Source: DATCVA01 sp036567205 (GTDB lineage Bacteria; Pseudomonadota; Gammaproteobacteria; Burkholderiales; Burkholderiaceae_B). From it: a DNA stretch of 14,624 bases. The DNA lies in assembly GCA_036567205.1 (NCBI GenBank), contig DATCVA010000132.1, forward strand, positions 1 to 14,624, in the 5' to 3' direction. The translations under genes and the position numbers were made by a program. Below, piece after piece: positions 7,184 to 14,485 of this stretch (the first letter of the stretch is position 1; every line of letters begins with the position of its first letter). The notes under the pieces are model-generated. The model made no database searches. It was not told where the DNA came from and saw nothing but the letters and a program-made list of their open reading frames with translations.

Positions 7184-8062
7184 TTAATAGACCGGGGGTT
7201 CGCCCTCGGGGCGGCGCTTAAAGCGTCTGTGAACCCAATAGTATTGGTCGGGTATCCGCTGAATCTGCGCTTCCAGAAAGCGGTTCATTGTATTGGCGTC
7301 AGCCTCTACATCGCCCGATGGGTAATCTTTAAGCGCTTCAAATATATGGAGCTTGTAACCCTGATAGTCCGGCTTGACTTCGGTAATAAACGGCACGACT
7401 CGAGCCCCGCTTAATTGGGCTAGTCTTGATACGGCAGTCAGCGTGCAGGCCTGAATTCCAAAGAAGGGTACAAAGACGGAGTCGCGCAAGCCAAAGTCCA
7501 TGTCGGCAGCCAGCATGATGGGGGTGCCCGATTTCAAGATTCTGAGCGTGTTCCGGGCGCTGCTGCCGCGCGGTATCATTCGGGTGCCAAAGCGCGCCCG
7601 TTGTTCCAGCGCGATGTCGTCCGTGACCTCATCCGACATCGGTGTATAAAGCGAGGCAACGGGGTGGAAGATAGAGTAATACATGCAGCCAGCTTCAATG
7701 GCCGCGAAGTGAAATCCCAGGAAAATGGTTGGTTGTTCGTAAACATCGCCCAGTTCAATGGCGCTGTCCAATTCAACCAGGGCTTTAATTCGCCTGGCGC
7801 TGCCATACCATTGTATGCCGCGTTCGAAATAGCTTCGAATCACATGTTGAAACGACAACTGTGCCAAACGTTCACGTTCAAGGTCGGATTTTTCAGGAAA
7901 GCACAGGCGCAGGTTAGTCTGGACTACGCGCTTTCGTTTACTGGGAATCTTGTACAGCAGTGCACCGACCGATTCACCAAAGCGCGCAACAAGCCCATAT
8001 GGCAAGAGACTCAGCAGGCGTAACAGGCTCGAAGTAAGGATGTTCTGGAGGCGAGGATTCAA
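7184..8062 (-). CDS. LpxL/HtrB-family lipid A biosynthesis acyltransferase
   Basis: 292 residues. This family transfers a secondary acyl chain from acyl-ACP to a lipid A precursor at the inner membrane. Seen: a hydrophobic N-terminus (about 7-37) acting as membrane anchor, the catalytic HX4E motif HFAAIE (His118, Glu123) after FLG, the conserved MLAADMDFGLRDSVFVPFFG block (183-202), and the C-terminal PDQYYWVHRRFKRRPEG signature (271-287). Length is near the family's usual 290-310. The first available start in this frame is a TTG (complement of 8060-8062); a TAA lies nine codons upstream, no ATG or GTG lies between, and no clear Shine-Dalgarno is seen. Which acyl chain and acceptor it uses cannot be told, and related genomes carry more than one paralogue, so I give no symbol. 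It stands alone, convergent with the signalling operon and divergent from tig; no clear terminator is visible in the 93 bases separating it from the operon. Confidence 0.9.
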   Translation of the reverse strand: MNPRLQNILTSSLLRLLSLLPYGLVARFGESVGALLYKIPSKRKRVVQTNLRLCFPEKSDLERERLAQLSFQHVIRSYFERGIQWYGSARRIKALVELDSAIELGDVYEQPTIFLGFHFAAIEAGCMYYSIFHPVASLYTPMSDEVTDDIALEQRARFGTRMIPRGSSARNTLRILKSGTPIMLAADMDFGLRDSVFVPFFGIQACTLTAVSRLAQLSGARVVPFITEVKPDYQGYKLHIFEALKDYPSGDVEADANTMNRFLEAQIQRIPDQYYWVHRRFKRRPEGEPPVY

Positions 8063-8212
8063 AGTGCCCGTATATATGTATGAGTGTTAATGGATAAGAT
8101 ATTGATCTGGGACGAGCAGCGATCGTAACATGGCGGCGGTAACGGTTTACAGGCAAAGAATACTGTTGAGCCAGGCCGGGCAGGGCGGTTTTTGCGTATT
8201 GGCAGGTATGCG

Positions 8213-8267
8213 TACAATAAGGTAGTAAATACCACTTACTTCGGACTTCCTTAGTTTCCGGTAAAAT
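8213..8267 (+). promoter_or_regulatory. Possible promoter region of the tig-clpP-clpX block
   Basis: The 247-base gap between the divergent acyltransferase and tig must hold the tig promoter. Two -10-like hexamers are visible, TACAAT at 8213-8218 and TAAAAT at 8262-8267, but neither has a good -35 (the second has TTCGGA at 8240-8245, 16 bases before it). No heat-shock consensus is evident here. A short inverted repeat GGTA-N5-TACC lies at 8221-8233. The call is tentative. Confidence 0.25.
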
Positions 8268-8309
8268 ATTCTGTTCTTTTGTTTAATTACTCTTTTATAT
8301 AGGTCTCTA

Positions 8310-9620
8310 ATGCAGCCCGTGGTTGAAACTCTGTCCGGCCTGGAGCGCCGTGTCGATCTGGTCGTTTCGGTGGCCGACATCGAAAAAGAAGTCCAGTCGC
8401 AGCTAAAGCGCGTCGCACGTACCGCTAAAATCCAAGGCTTTCGTCCAGGTAAAGCCCCGCTGGTTATGATCGAGCGTAGCCATGGCCCCGGCATTCGCTA
8501 CGACGTGATTAACGCCGAAGTAGGCCGTGCACTCGATAAAGCCATCGAAACTGCTAAGCTTCGCGTCGCTGGCGTGCCTAATCTAGAGCCTAAAACGGAA
8601 GGCGTCGAAGAAGGCTTCATGGCCTTTTCCGCAACATTCGAGGTTTACCCTGAAGTAACCGCTCCTGATTTGTCAGCCTTGAAAGTCAAGCGTGCCAGTG
8701 TTGAGGTTGGCGATGCCGAAGTTCAGCGCACCATCGACATTTTGCGTAAGCAGCGTGCTACTTACGAAGCGCGTGAAGGCCGTGCCGCACAAGACGACGA
8801 TCGCGTTACGCTTGACTTTACCGGCACTATTGACGGTGTCGCATTCGACGGCGGCTCGGCCGAAAAATTCCCGTTCGTGCTGGGCCAGGGACGCATGCTG
8901 CCCGAGTTCGAAACCGCCGTGCGGGGCATGAAAGCAGGCGAAAGCAAAACTTTCCCGCTCGAGTTCCCGGCCGATTACGGCGGCAAGGAAGTTGCCGGTA
9001 AAACTGCCGAGTTCGCCATTACCGTGACCGAAGTGGCCGAGGCTGTCTTGCCAGAAGTCAACGAAGAGTTTGCCAAATCCTTGGGGCAGCCCGAGGGCGA
9101 CGTCGAAAAACTGTTGGCCGATGTGCGTGCCAACATCGAACGCGAAGTAAAAACCCGCTCGCAAGCACGTACCAAGACTAGCGTTATGGACGCTCTGGTC
9201 GAAGCATGCTCGTTCGATGTGCCCAAGGCACTCGTTGACAGCGATGCGCAAAGCCGTGTTGTGGCAGCTCGTGAAGAGCTCAAGCAGCGTGGCGTGCCCA
9301 ATGCCGACTCCATGCCCATTCCGGCGGATGCATTTTCGGCTGAATCCGAACGGCGCGTACGCTTGGGGCTATTGGTTTCCGAGCTTGTTAGCAGCGCCGA
9401 TCTCAAAGCCAAGCCCGAGCAAGTGCGCGCGCGCATCGAAGAGTTCGCGCAAAACTACGAGCAACCGGCTCAGGTCGTGGCGTACTACCTTGCCGATCGT
9501 CAGCGCCGTTCTGAAATCGAGGCTATAGTCCTTGAGGACAACGTTGTGGACTATGTTTTGTCCAAAGCGCAGGTTTCCGACGAAAACGTCGCCTTTGATG
9601 AACTAATGGGGACTGCATAA
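8310..9620 (+). CDS. tig: Trigger factor, ribosome-associated chaperone and prolyl isomerase
   Basis: 436 residues, matching the family length of about 430. Trigger factor binds near the ribosomal exit tunnel and shields nascent chains. Seen: the N-terminal ribosome-binding domain with the signature IQGFRPGKAP (41-50); an FKBP-type isomerase domain (about 155-245) with the DRVTLDFTGTIDG start and the FPFVLGQGRMLPEFE block; and a C-terminal helical chaperone region to the end. The ATG at 8310 gives the usual N-terminus (MQPVVETLSGLERR). Its TAA abuts the clpP ATG with no gap (TAAATG), so tig and clpP are one operon with probable translational coupling. The order tig-clpP-clpX-lon is the widespread proteobacterial arrangement. 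Confidence 0.98.
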   Translation: MQPVVETLSGLERRVDLVVSVADIEKEVQSQLKRVARTAKIQGFRPGKAPLVMIERSHGPGIRYDVINAEVGRALDKAIETAKLRVAGVPNLEPKTEGVEEGFMAFSATFEVYPEVTAPDLSALKVKRASVEVGDAEVQRTIDILRKQRATYEAREGRAAQDDDRVTLDFTGTIDGVAFDGGSAEKFPFVLGQGRMLPEFETAVRGMKAGESKTFPLEFPADYGGKEVAGKTAEFAITVTEVAEAVLPEVNEEFAKSLGQPEGDVEKLLADVRANIEREVKTRSQARTKTSVMDALVEACSFDVPKALVDSDAQSRVVAAREELKQRGVPNADSMPIPADAFSAESERRVRLGLLVSELVSSADLKAKPEQVRARIEEFAQNYEQPAQVVAYYLADRQRRSEIEAIVLEDNVVDYVLSKAQVSDENVAFDELMGTA

Positions 9621-10277
9621 ATGCAGCGATTCACTGATTATTACGCGGCAATGTATGGTGGAAACTCGGTTGCTCCTACCGGATTGGGTTATGTCCCTAT
9701 CGTTATAGAGCAATCGGGTCGTGGCGAGCGTTCGTACGACATCTACTCGCGCTTGCTGCGTGAGCGGGTTATTTTCTTTGTTGGGCCGGTTAATGACCAG
9801 TCTGCCAACCTGGTCGTTGCGCAGTTGCTTTTTCTCGAGTCCGAAAATCCCGACAAGGATATTTCGCTCTACATCAACTCGCCGGGTGGGTCAGTGTATG
9901 CAGGCTTGGCCATTTACGACACCATGCAGTTTGTAAAGCCTGACGTATCTACGTTATGTACCGGCATTGCAGCCAGCATGGGGGCGTTTTTGCTGTCGGC
10001 AGGCGCGAAAGGCAAGCGTTATACCTTGCCCAACTCGCGCATCATGATTCACCAGCCCTCGGGCGGTGCACAAGGCCAGGCGTCCGACATTCAAATCCAG
10101 GCTCGCGAAATCCTTAGTTTGCGCGAACGGCTTAATGGTATTTTGGCCAAAAATACCGGACAGTCAATCGAGCGTATAGAAGAAGACACCGAGCGTGACA
10201 ATTTCATGTCCGCCGAAGATGCGGTATCGTATGGTTTAGTAGATAAAGTACTGGTTTCTCGTTCCGACGAAGAGTAA
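9621..10277 (+). CDS. clpP: ATP-dependent Clp protease proteolytic subunit
   Basis: 218 residues. ClpP forms a double heptameric chamber that degrades proteins fed by ClpX (or ClpA). The serine-protease triad is Ser119 (AASMGAF), His144 (IMIHQP) and Asp193 (ERDNFMS); each lies 8 residues beyond its E. coli precursor counterpart (111, 136, 185), which supports the alignment. Other family blocks include VPIVIE, RGERSYDIYSRLL and YINSPGGSVYAGLAIYDTMQ. The first 20 or so residues are likely a propeptide removed by self-processing, as in the family. The ATG at 9621 is preceded by GGGGA (9608-9612) at 8 bases; a second Met at codon 11 is an alternative start. Directly follows tig. Confidence 0.98.
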   Translation: MQRFTDYYAAMYGGNSVAPTGLGYVPIVIEQSGRGERSYDIYSRLLRERVIFFVGPVNDQSANLVVAQLLFLESENPDKDISLYINSPGGSVYAGLAIYDTMQFVKPDVSTLCTGIAASMGAFLLSAGAKGKRYTLPNSRIMIHQPSGGAQGQASDIQIQAREILSLRERLNGILAKNTGQSIERIEEDTERDNFMSAEDAVSYGLVDKVLVSRSDEE

Positions 10278-10286
10278 TCAGCCGGT

Positions 10287-10313
10287 CGGCGAAAAGGCAC
10301 GGCTTTTTCGCCG
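10287..10313 (+). other. Intercistronic hairpin between clpP and clpX
   Basis: A 12-bp stem (10287-10298 with 10302-10313, one G-U pair) closed by a 3-base loop, CGGCGAAAAGGC against GCTTTTTCGCCG. It starts 10 bases after the clpP stop. What follows (GTTATGACC) is not a T run, so full termination is unlikely. It may stabilise or process the upstream mRNA, or slow polymerase between the two genes. Confidence 0.75.
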
Positions 10314-10375
10314 GTTATGACCCGACGGGGCAATGGTTGCATTGGCCCTGTCAACTGGAACAATCGAAGAGTTTT

Positions 10376-11683
10376 ATGCCTGAAAAAAAAGGATCGGCAG
10401 ACGAAAAGGTGCTGCATTGTTCGTTTTGCAACAAAAGCCAGCACGAAGTTCGCAAGCTTATTGCTGGGCCCTCGGTGTTTATTTGTGATGAGTGTATCGA
10501 TCTTTGCAACGATATCATTATCGAAGAAACACAAGAAGCGGCCCGCGATGCGGTGCGTAACGAATTGCCGACGCCCCAGGAAATCAAAACATTTCTTGAT
10601 GGTTATGTGATTGGGCAAAATACGCCCAAGCGCAATTTGGCTGTGGCGGTTTATAACCACTACAAGCGTATACGTTACGGCGAAGTCAAGGGTGACGAAG
10701 TCGAACTGTCGAAAAGCAATATTTTGCTGATTGGCCCTACGGGTTCGGGCAAAACCCTGTTGGCTCAAACCCTGGCTCGTATGCTGGACGTACCTTTCGT
10801 CATGGCCGATGCAACGACGCTGACTGAAGCGGGTTATGTTGGTGAAGATGTCGAAAACATTGTTCAAAAATTGTTGCAAAATTGCAATTACGATGTTGAA
10901 AAGGCCCAGCGCGCCATTATTTATATCGATGAAATCGACAAGATTTCACGTAAGTCCGACAATCCGTCCATTACACGCGATGTGTCTGGCGAGGGTGTGC
11001 AGCAAGCATTGCTCAAGCTAATCGAGGGCACTGTAGCCTCGGTGCCGCCTCAAGGCGGACGCAAGCATCCCAACCAGGATTTCGTGCAGGTTGATACCAC
11101 CAATATCCTGTTTATTGTGGGTGGCGCCTTTGATGGACTGGACAAGGTCATTCGCAACCGCACCGAAAAATCCGGTATTGGTTTTTCGGCTTCAGTGCGC
11201 GCCAAGTCCGAGCGCGGGGTCGGCGAGCTTTTTGCCGAAGTCGAGCCCGAAGATCTGATCAAGTTTGGTTTGATTCCCGAACTTGTTGGCCGTTTGCCTG
11301 TTGTTGCAACACTTGAAGAGCTTCAGGAAGATACATTGGTTCGTATTCTTACCGAACCTAAAAACTCGCTGATCAAGCAGTTTCAAAAACTGTTTGAAAT
11401 GGAAGACGTCGAACTTGACGTACGCCCGCAGGCGCTTACGGCCATTGCTCAGCGCGCTCTTAAACGCCGCACCGGGGCACGTGGCTTGCGTTCTATCGTC
11501 GAGCAGGCTCTGCTCAGTACTATGTATGAACTTCCATCGCTTAAAAACGTCAAACGAGTGGTGTTGGACGATAAAGCAGTTACCGGAGAAGGGGCGCCCT
11601 TGCTTATTTACGCCGACGAGGACACCCAGTCCCCCGAGCAAAAAAAGACGGGCCTGCCCAAGCTAAAGGATGCGGCAGCCTAA
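10376..11683 (+). CDS. clpX: ATP-dependent Clp protease ATP-binding subunit ClpX
   Basis: 435 residues. ClpX is a hexameric AAA+ unfoldase that selects substrates and threads them into ClpP. Seen: the N-terminal zinc-binding domain with Cys15, Cys18, Cys37 and Cys40; Walker A GPTGSGKT (120-127); pore loop GYVG (153-156); Walker B IIYIDEID (181-188); the IGF loop that docks on ClpP (268-270); the box ELVGRLP (302-308); and sensor 2 GARGLR (367-372). A longer frame opens 13 codons upstream at a TTG (10337), but the ATG at 10376 matches the family N-terminus (MxEKKGS...LxCSFC) and has GAAGAG (10366-10371) just before it, so I prefer it. The gap of 98 bases to clpP holds a hairpin. An inverted repeat CCTAAGG/CCTTAGG spans its stop codon. 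Confidence 0.98.
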   Translation: MPEKKGSADEKVLHCSFCNKSQHEVRKLIAGPSVFICDECIDLCNDIIIEETQEAARDAVRNELPTPQEIKTFLDGYVIGQNTPKRNLAVAVYNHYKRIRYGEVKGDEVELSKSNILLIGPTGSGKTLLAQTLARMLDVPFVMADATTLTEAGYVGEDVENIVQKLLQNCNYDVEKAQRAIIYIDEIDKISRKSDNPSITRDVSGEGVQQALLKLIEGTVASVPPQGGRKHPNQDFVQVDTTNILFIVGGAFDGLDKVIRNRTEKSGIGFSASVRAKSERGVGELFAEVEPEDLIKFGLIPELVGRLPVVATLEELQEDTLVRILTEPKNSLIKQFQKLFEMEDVELDVRPQALTAIAQRALKRRTGARGLRSIVEQALLSTMYELPSLKNVKRVVLDDKAVTGEGAPLLIYADEDTQSPEQKKTGLPKLKDAAA

Positions 11684-11706
11684 GGAAATTATTAAATAAC
11701 CTTAGG
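11679..11706 (+). repeat. Inverted repeat across the clpX stop codon
   Basis: CCTAAGG (11679-11685) includes the clpX TAA and is the reverse complement of CCTTAGG (11700-11706); the 14-base spacer is all A/T save nothing GC-rich. There is no T run after it. It could be a weak hairpin at the end of the clpX mRNA. Confidence 0.5.
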
Positions 11707-11724
11707 AAATGTGGGTTTATCGAC

Positions 11725-11754
11725 GTGACGACTTGAAAATTTCGCTATCGTCAC
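11725..11754. promoter_or_regulatory. Candidate operator: 7-bp inverted repeat flanking the lon -35 element
   Basis: GTGACGA (11725-11731) and TCGTCAC (11748-11754) are perfect reverse complements, 16 bases apart, so the arm centres lie 23 bases (about two helical turns) apart. The left arm ends exactly where CTTGAAA begins and the right arm ends at the start of the -10-like region. This geometry suits a dimeric repressor or activator of lon. The regulator is unknown; it does not match the CIRCE element (TTAGCACTC-N9-GAGTGCTAA). Confidence 0.5.
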
Positions 11755-11761
11755 TACATTC
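11732..11761 (+). promoter_or_regulatory. lon: Candidate lon promoter, heat-shock (sigma-32) like
   Basis: CTTGAAA (11732-11738) is a perfect sigma-32 -35 core; 15 bases later CTACATTC (11754-11761) matches the CCCCATNT -10 only partly (4 of 7 informative positions). The same bases also fit a sigma-70 promoter, TTGAAA-N16-TACATT. Either way transcription would start near 11768, about 70 bases before the lon ATG. Lon is a heat-shock gene in E. coli, which makes the sigma-32 reading reasonable. Confidence 0.5.
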
Positions 11762-11777
11762 ACCTATATGTAGTACT

Positions 11778-11807
11778 ACGAAAGGGAGGCTAATGCTTCC
11801 CTTTCGT
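11778..11807 (+). terminator. Hairpin between clpX and lon (clpX terminator or lon leader element)
   Basis: A 13-bp stem (11778-11790 with 11795-11807, one G-U pair) with a TAAT loop; arms ACGAAAGGGAGGC and GCTTCCCTTTCGT. The following TTCT is only weakly T-rich. A 10-bp palindrome GTAGTACTAC (11770-11779) overlaps its left edge. If lon starts transcription near 11768 the hairpin is in the lon leader; otherwise it ends the clpX transcript. Both may hold. Confidence 0.5.
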
Positions 11808-11838
11808 TTCTAAAGTAGCGTTTTTTAAGGAACTTACT

Positions 11839-14316
11839 ATGTCTGCGAGCCAGATTCTTTCTTCAGAACCCATGGACTTGCCCCTTTTGCCTTTGCGTGA
11901 TGTGGTGGTATTTCCGCACATGGTGATTCCTCTGTTCGTCGGCCGGCCCCGTTCCATCAAGGCTTTGGAACTGGCCATGGAAGCCGGCAACAATATTATG
12001 CTGGTTGCACAAAAGTCTGCCAGCAAAGATGACCCGACCCCGGACGATTTATACGAGATAGGGTGTGCGGCCAGTATTTTGCAAATGCTTAAATTGCCCG
12101 ATGGTACGGTTAAGGTGCTGGTCGAGGGCTTGCAACGCGCCCGCATACAAAGCGTGACCGACGCTGAAACTCACTTTACGGCAAATATTGTCCCGGTAGC
12201 GCCCGAGGCCGAGCAAGGCGCCGAGTCCGAGGCTTTGCGCCGCACCGTAGTGGCTCAATTCGAGCAATACGTTAAGCTCAATAAAAAAATACCTCAGGAA
12301 ATTCTAACCTCGCTCACCGGTATCGACGACGCCGGTCGCCTGGCCGACACTATTTCTGCACATTTACCGCTTAAGCTCGAGCAAAAACAAAAAATGCTTG
12401 AAGTAACGGTTACCGCAGAGCGTCTTGAAAATTTGCTGTCTCAACTTGAAGCCGAAATCGATATTCTTCAGGTCGAAAAACGCATTCGTGGCCGCGTTAA
12501 AAAGCAAATGGAGAAAAGCCAGCGCGATTATTACTTAAACGAGCAGGTCAAGGCGATTCAAAAAGAGCTTGGCGAGGGTGAGGAAGGCGCCGATATTGAA
12601 GAGCTCGAGAAAAAAATAGCGTCTGCCCAGTTGCCTAAAGAAGCGCAAAAAAAGGCCGATGCCGAGCTAAAGAAATTGAAGCTTATGTCGCCCATGTCGG
12701 CGGAAGCCACTGTGGTGCGTAACTACATCGATACGCTGATTGGGCTGCCGTGGCGCAAAAAGAGCCGTATCAATAATTCAATTTCGAATGCGGAAAACGT
12801 ACTCGATACGGATCACTATGGGCTCGAGAAAGTTAAAGAGCGCATTATCGAGTACCTGGCGGTACAGCAGCGTGTCGATAAGCTGAAGGCTCCCATCCTG
12901 TGTCTGGTCGGTCCTCCGGGCGTGGGCAAAACTTCTCTTGGGCAATCCATTGCCCGCGCCACCAATCGCAAGTTTGTGCGCATGGCTCTGGGTGGCGTGC
13001 GCGACGAGGCCGAGATTCGCGGGCATCGGCGTACCTATATCGGTTCCATGCCGGGCAAAATTCTGCAGAACATGACTAAGGTCAGCGTGCGCAATCCGCT
13101 TTTCTTGCTCGATGAAATCGACAAGATGGGGGCGGATTTTCGTGGGGACCCATCCTCGGCTCTGCTCGAGGTGCTTGACCCGGAACAAAACCATACGTTT
13201 CAGGATCATTATGTCGAAGTTGACTTTGATCTTTCCGATGTTATGTTCGTGGCTACCAGCAATACGCTGAATATTCCGCCGGCGTTGCTGGATCGTATGG
13301 AAGTTATTCGCTTGTCAGGCTATACCGAAGATGAAAAAGTGCATATTGCATTCGATCATCTATTGCCCAAGCTAATGAAGAACAACGGTGTTCAAGAGGG
13401 CGAAATGACGCTCGATGAATCCGCTGTCCGCGATATCGTACGTTATTACACTCGAGAAGCCGGCGTGCGCGCGCTCGAACGTGAAATTAGCAAAATTTGC
13501 CGCAAAGTCGTTAAGAAGACCTTGGAAACCAATCCCGACTCAGCTCGGGTCCGAGGGCGAAAAACGGGTACGTCAGGGGCGGTGGTCAACGTTCTCGTTA
13601 ATGCCGATAATCTTAGCGACTTTTTGGGTGTGCGCCGTTATACCTTCGGCATGGCTGAAAAAGAAAATAAGATCGGGCAGGTTACCGGCTTGGCATGGAC
13701 TGAAGTTGGCGGCGAGTTGCTTACCATCGAAGTGGCCGATATGCCCGGCAAAGGCGTTGTGACGCGTACCGGATCACTGGGCGATGTTATGAAAGAATCG
13801 GTCGAGGCCGCCCGTACTGTGGTCCGTTCAAGGGCACAAAAGTGGGGTATACCCAATACTGCTTTCGAAAAACGTGATTTGCATGTGCACTTTCCTGAAG
13901 GAGCTACTCCTAAAGACGGTCCTTCGGCCGGCGGTGCTATTACAACGGCTATGGTGTCGGCGTTAACCGGTATTCCAGTACGTGCCGACGTGGCTATGAC
14001 CGGTGAAATTACCCTGCGTGGCGAAATTTTAGCGATTGGCGGTCTTAAGGAAAAACTGCTGGCGGCTCATCGCGGTGGCATCAAGACTGTCATGATTCCA
14101 GAAGAAAACGTTAAAGATCTGGCCGATATTCCAGATAACGTCAAGAATCAGCTGGAAATCATTCCGGTACGCTGGATTGACCGGGTTCTCGAGGTTGCGT
14201 TGCAGCATATGCCCACTCCCTTATCCGACGAAGAGGTTGCACGTCTGGCGGCTGAATCGGTGGCCAACGCTAAGAAAGTAGCGGATGAGACGTCTGGTGG
14301 ACTGATGAAGCATTAA
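11839..14316 (+). CDS. lon: ATP-dependent Lon protease (LonA type)
   Basis: 825 residues, somewhat longer than the 784 of E. coli Lon. Lon is a cytoplasmic hexamer that degrades misfolded proteins and selected regulators. Seen: N-terminal substrate domain beginning with LPLLPLRDVVVFPHMVIPL (14-32); a coiled-coil region (about 190-285) with the RGRVKKQMEKSQRDYYLNEQ block; Walker A GPPGVGKT (358-365); Walker B FLLDEID (422-428); and a C-terminal protease domain with PKDGPSAGG (catalytic Ser696) and GGLKEKLLAAHRGG (catalytic Lys739), 43 residues apart as in E. coli. The ATG at 11839 follows AAGGAA (11827-11832) by 6 bases. Some 155 bases separate it from clpX, with its own candidate promoter, inverted repeat and hairpin, so it is probably transcribed at least partly alone. 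Confidence 0.98.
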   Translation: MSASQILSSEPMDLPLLPLRDVVVFPHMVIPLFVGRPRSIKALELAMEAGNNIMLVAQKSASKDDPTPDDLYEIGCAASILQMLKLPDGTVKVLVEGLQRARIQSVTDAETHFTANIVPVAPEAEQGAESEALRRTVVAQFEQYVKLNKKIPQEILTSLTGIDDAGRLADTISAHLPLKLEQKQKMLEVTVTAERLENLLSQLEAEIDILQVEKRIRGRVKKQMEKSQRDYYLNEQVKAIQKELGEGEEGADIEELEKKIASAQLPKEAQKKADAELKKLKLMSPMSAEATVVRNYIDTLIGLPWRKKSRINNSISNAENVLDTDHYGLEKVKERIIEYLAVQQRVDKLKAPILCLVGPPGVGKTSLGQSIARATNRKFVRMALGGVRDEAEIRGHRRTYIGSMPGKILQNMTKVSVRNPLFLLDEIDKMGADFRGDPSSALLEVLDPEQNHTFQDHYVEVDFDLSDVMFVATSNTLNIPPALLDRMEVIRLSGYTEDEKVHIAFDHLLPKLMKNNGVQEGEMTLDESAVRDIVRYYTREAGVRALEREISKICRKVVKKTLETNPDSARVRGRKTGTSGAVVNVLVNADNLSDFLGVRRYTFGMAEKENKIGQVTGLAWTEVGGELLTIEVADMPGKGVVTRTGSLGDVMKESVEAARTVVRSRAQKWGIPNTAFEKRDLHVHFPEGATPKDGPSAGGAITTAMVSALTGIPVRADVAMTGEITLRGEILAIGGLKEKLLAAHRGGIKTVMIPEENVKDLADIPDNVKNQLEIIPVRWIDRVLEVALQHMPTPLSDEEVARLAAESVANAKKVADETSGGLMKH

Positions 14317-14330
14317 CTTAATTACCAAAA

Positions 14331-14350
14331 CGCCTTGATTGGTTAAGGCG
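14331..14350 (+). other. Short hairpin after lon
   Basis: CGCCTTGA (14331-14338) pairs with TTAAGGCG (14343-14350) with one G-U pair and a TTGG loop, 14 bases after the lon stop. The next bases (CTTCAAACC) are not a T run. It forms a tandem pair with the stronger hairpin that follows. Confidence 0.55.
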
Positions 14351-14362
14351 CTTCAAACCGTT

Positions 14363-14394
14363 GACGAACCCTCGCATCAAAGCGAGGGTTCGTC
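14363..14394 (+). terminator. Perfect 13-bp hairpin after lon, lacking a T run
   Basis: GACGAACCCTCGC (14363-14375) and GCGAGGGTTCGTC (14382-14394) pair perfectly around the loop ATCAAA. The stem is strong but is followed by GTAACAAG, and no T run exists on the other strand either, so classic intrinsic termination is doubtful. It probably marks the 3' end of the lon mRNA, as a 3'-end protecting hairpin or an aid to Rho-dependent termination. Confidence 0.6.
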
Positions 14395-14485
14395 GTAACA
14401 AGATGTGCTAAAAAGAAGCCGCTGCCCAAGACTCTTCCGATAATGCCGGATCGAGCAAGGGCCTGAGGAAGGAGATTGTTTTTCG

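Noticed and set aside
7601..8023. 140-codon plus-strand frame opposite the acyltransferase
   Set aside because: Antisense to a gene with clear family motifs; no ribosome binding site or domain.
8673..9251. 192-codon minus-strand frame inside tig
   Set aside because: Fully antisense to trigger factor, no start signals, no recognisable domain.
10337..10375. Extended ClpX N-terminus from an upstream TTG
   Set aside because: The extra 13 residues are absent from the usual ClpX start; the ATG at 10376 matches the family N-terminus.
10091..10879. 262-codon open frame on the minus strand across clpP and clpX
   Set aside because: It lies wholly antisense to two confident genes and its product is of low-complexity, Phe-rich antisense character with no domain; it is a shadow of codon bias.
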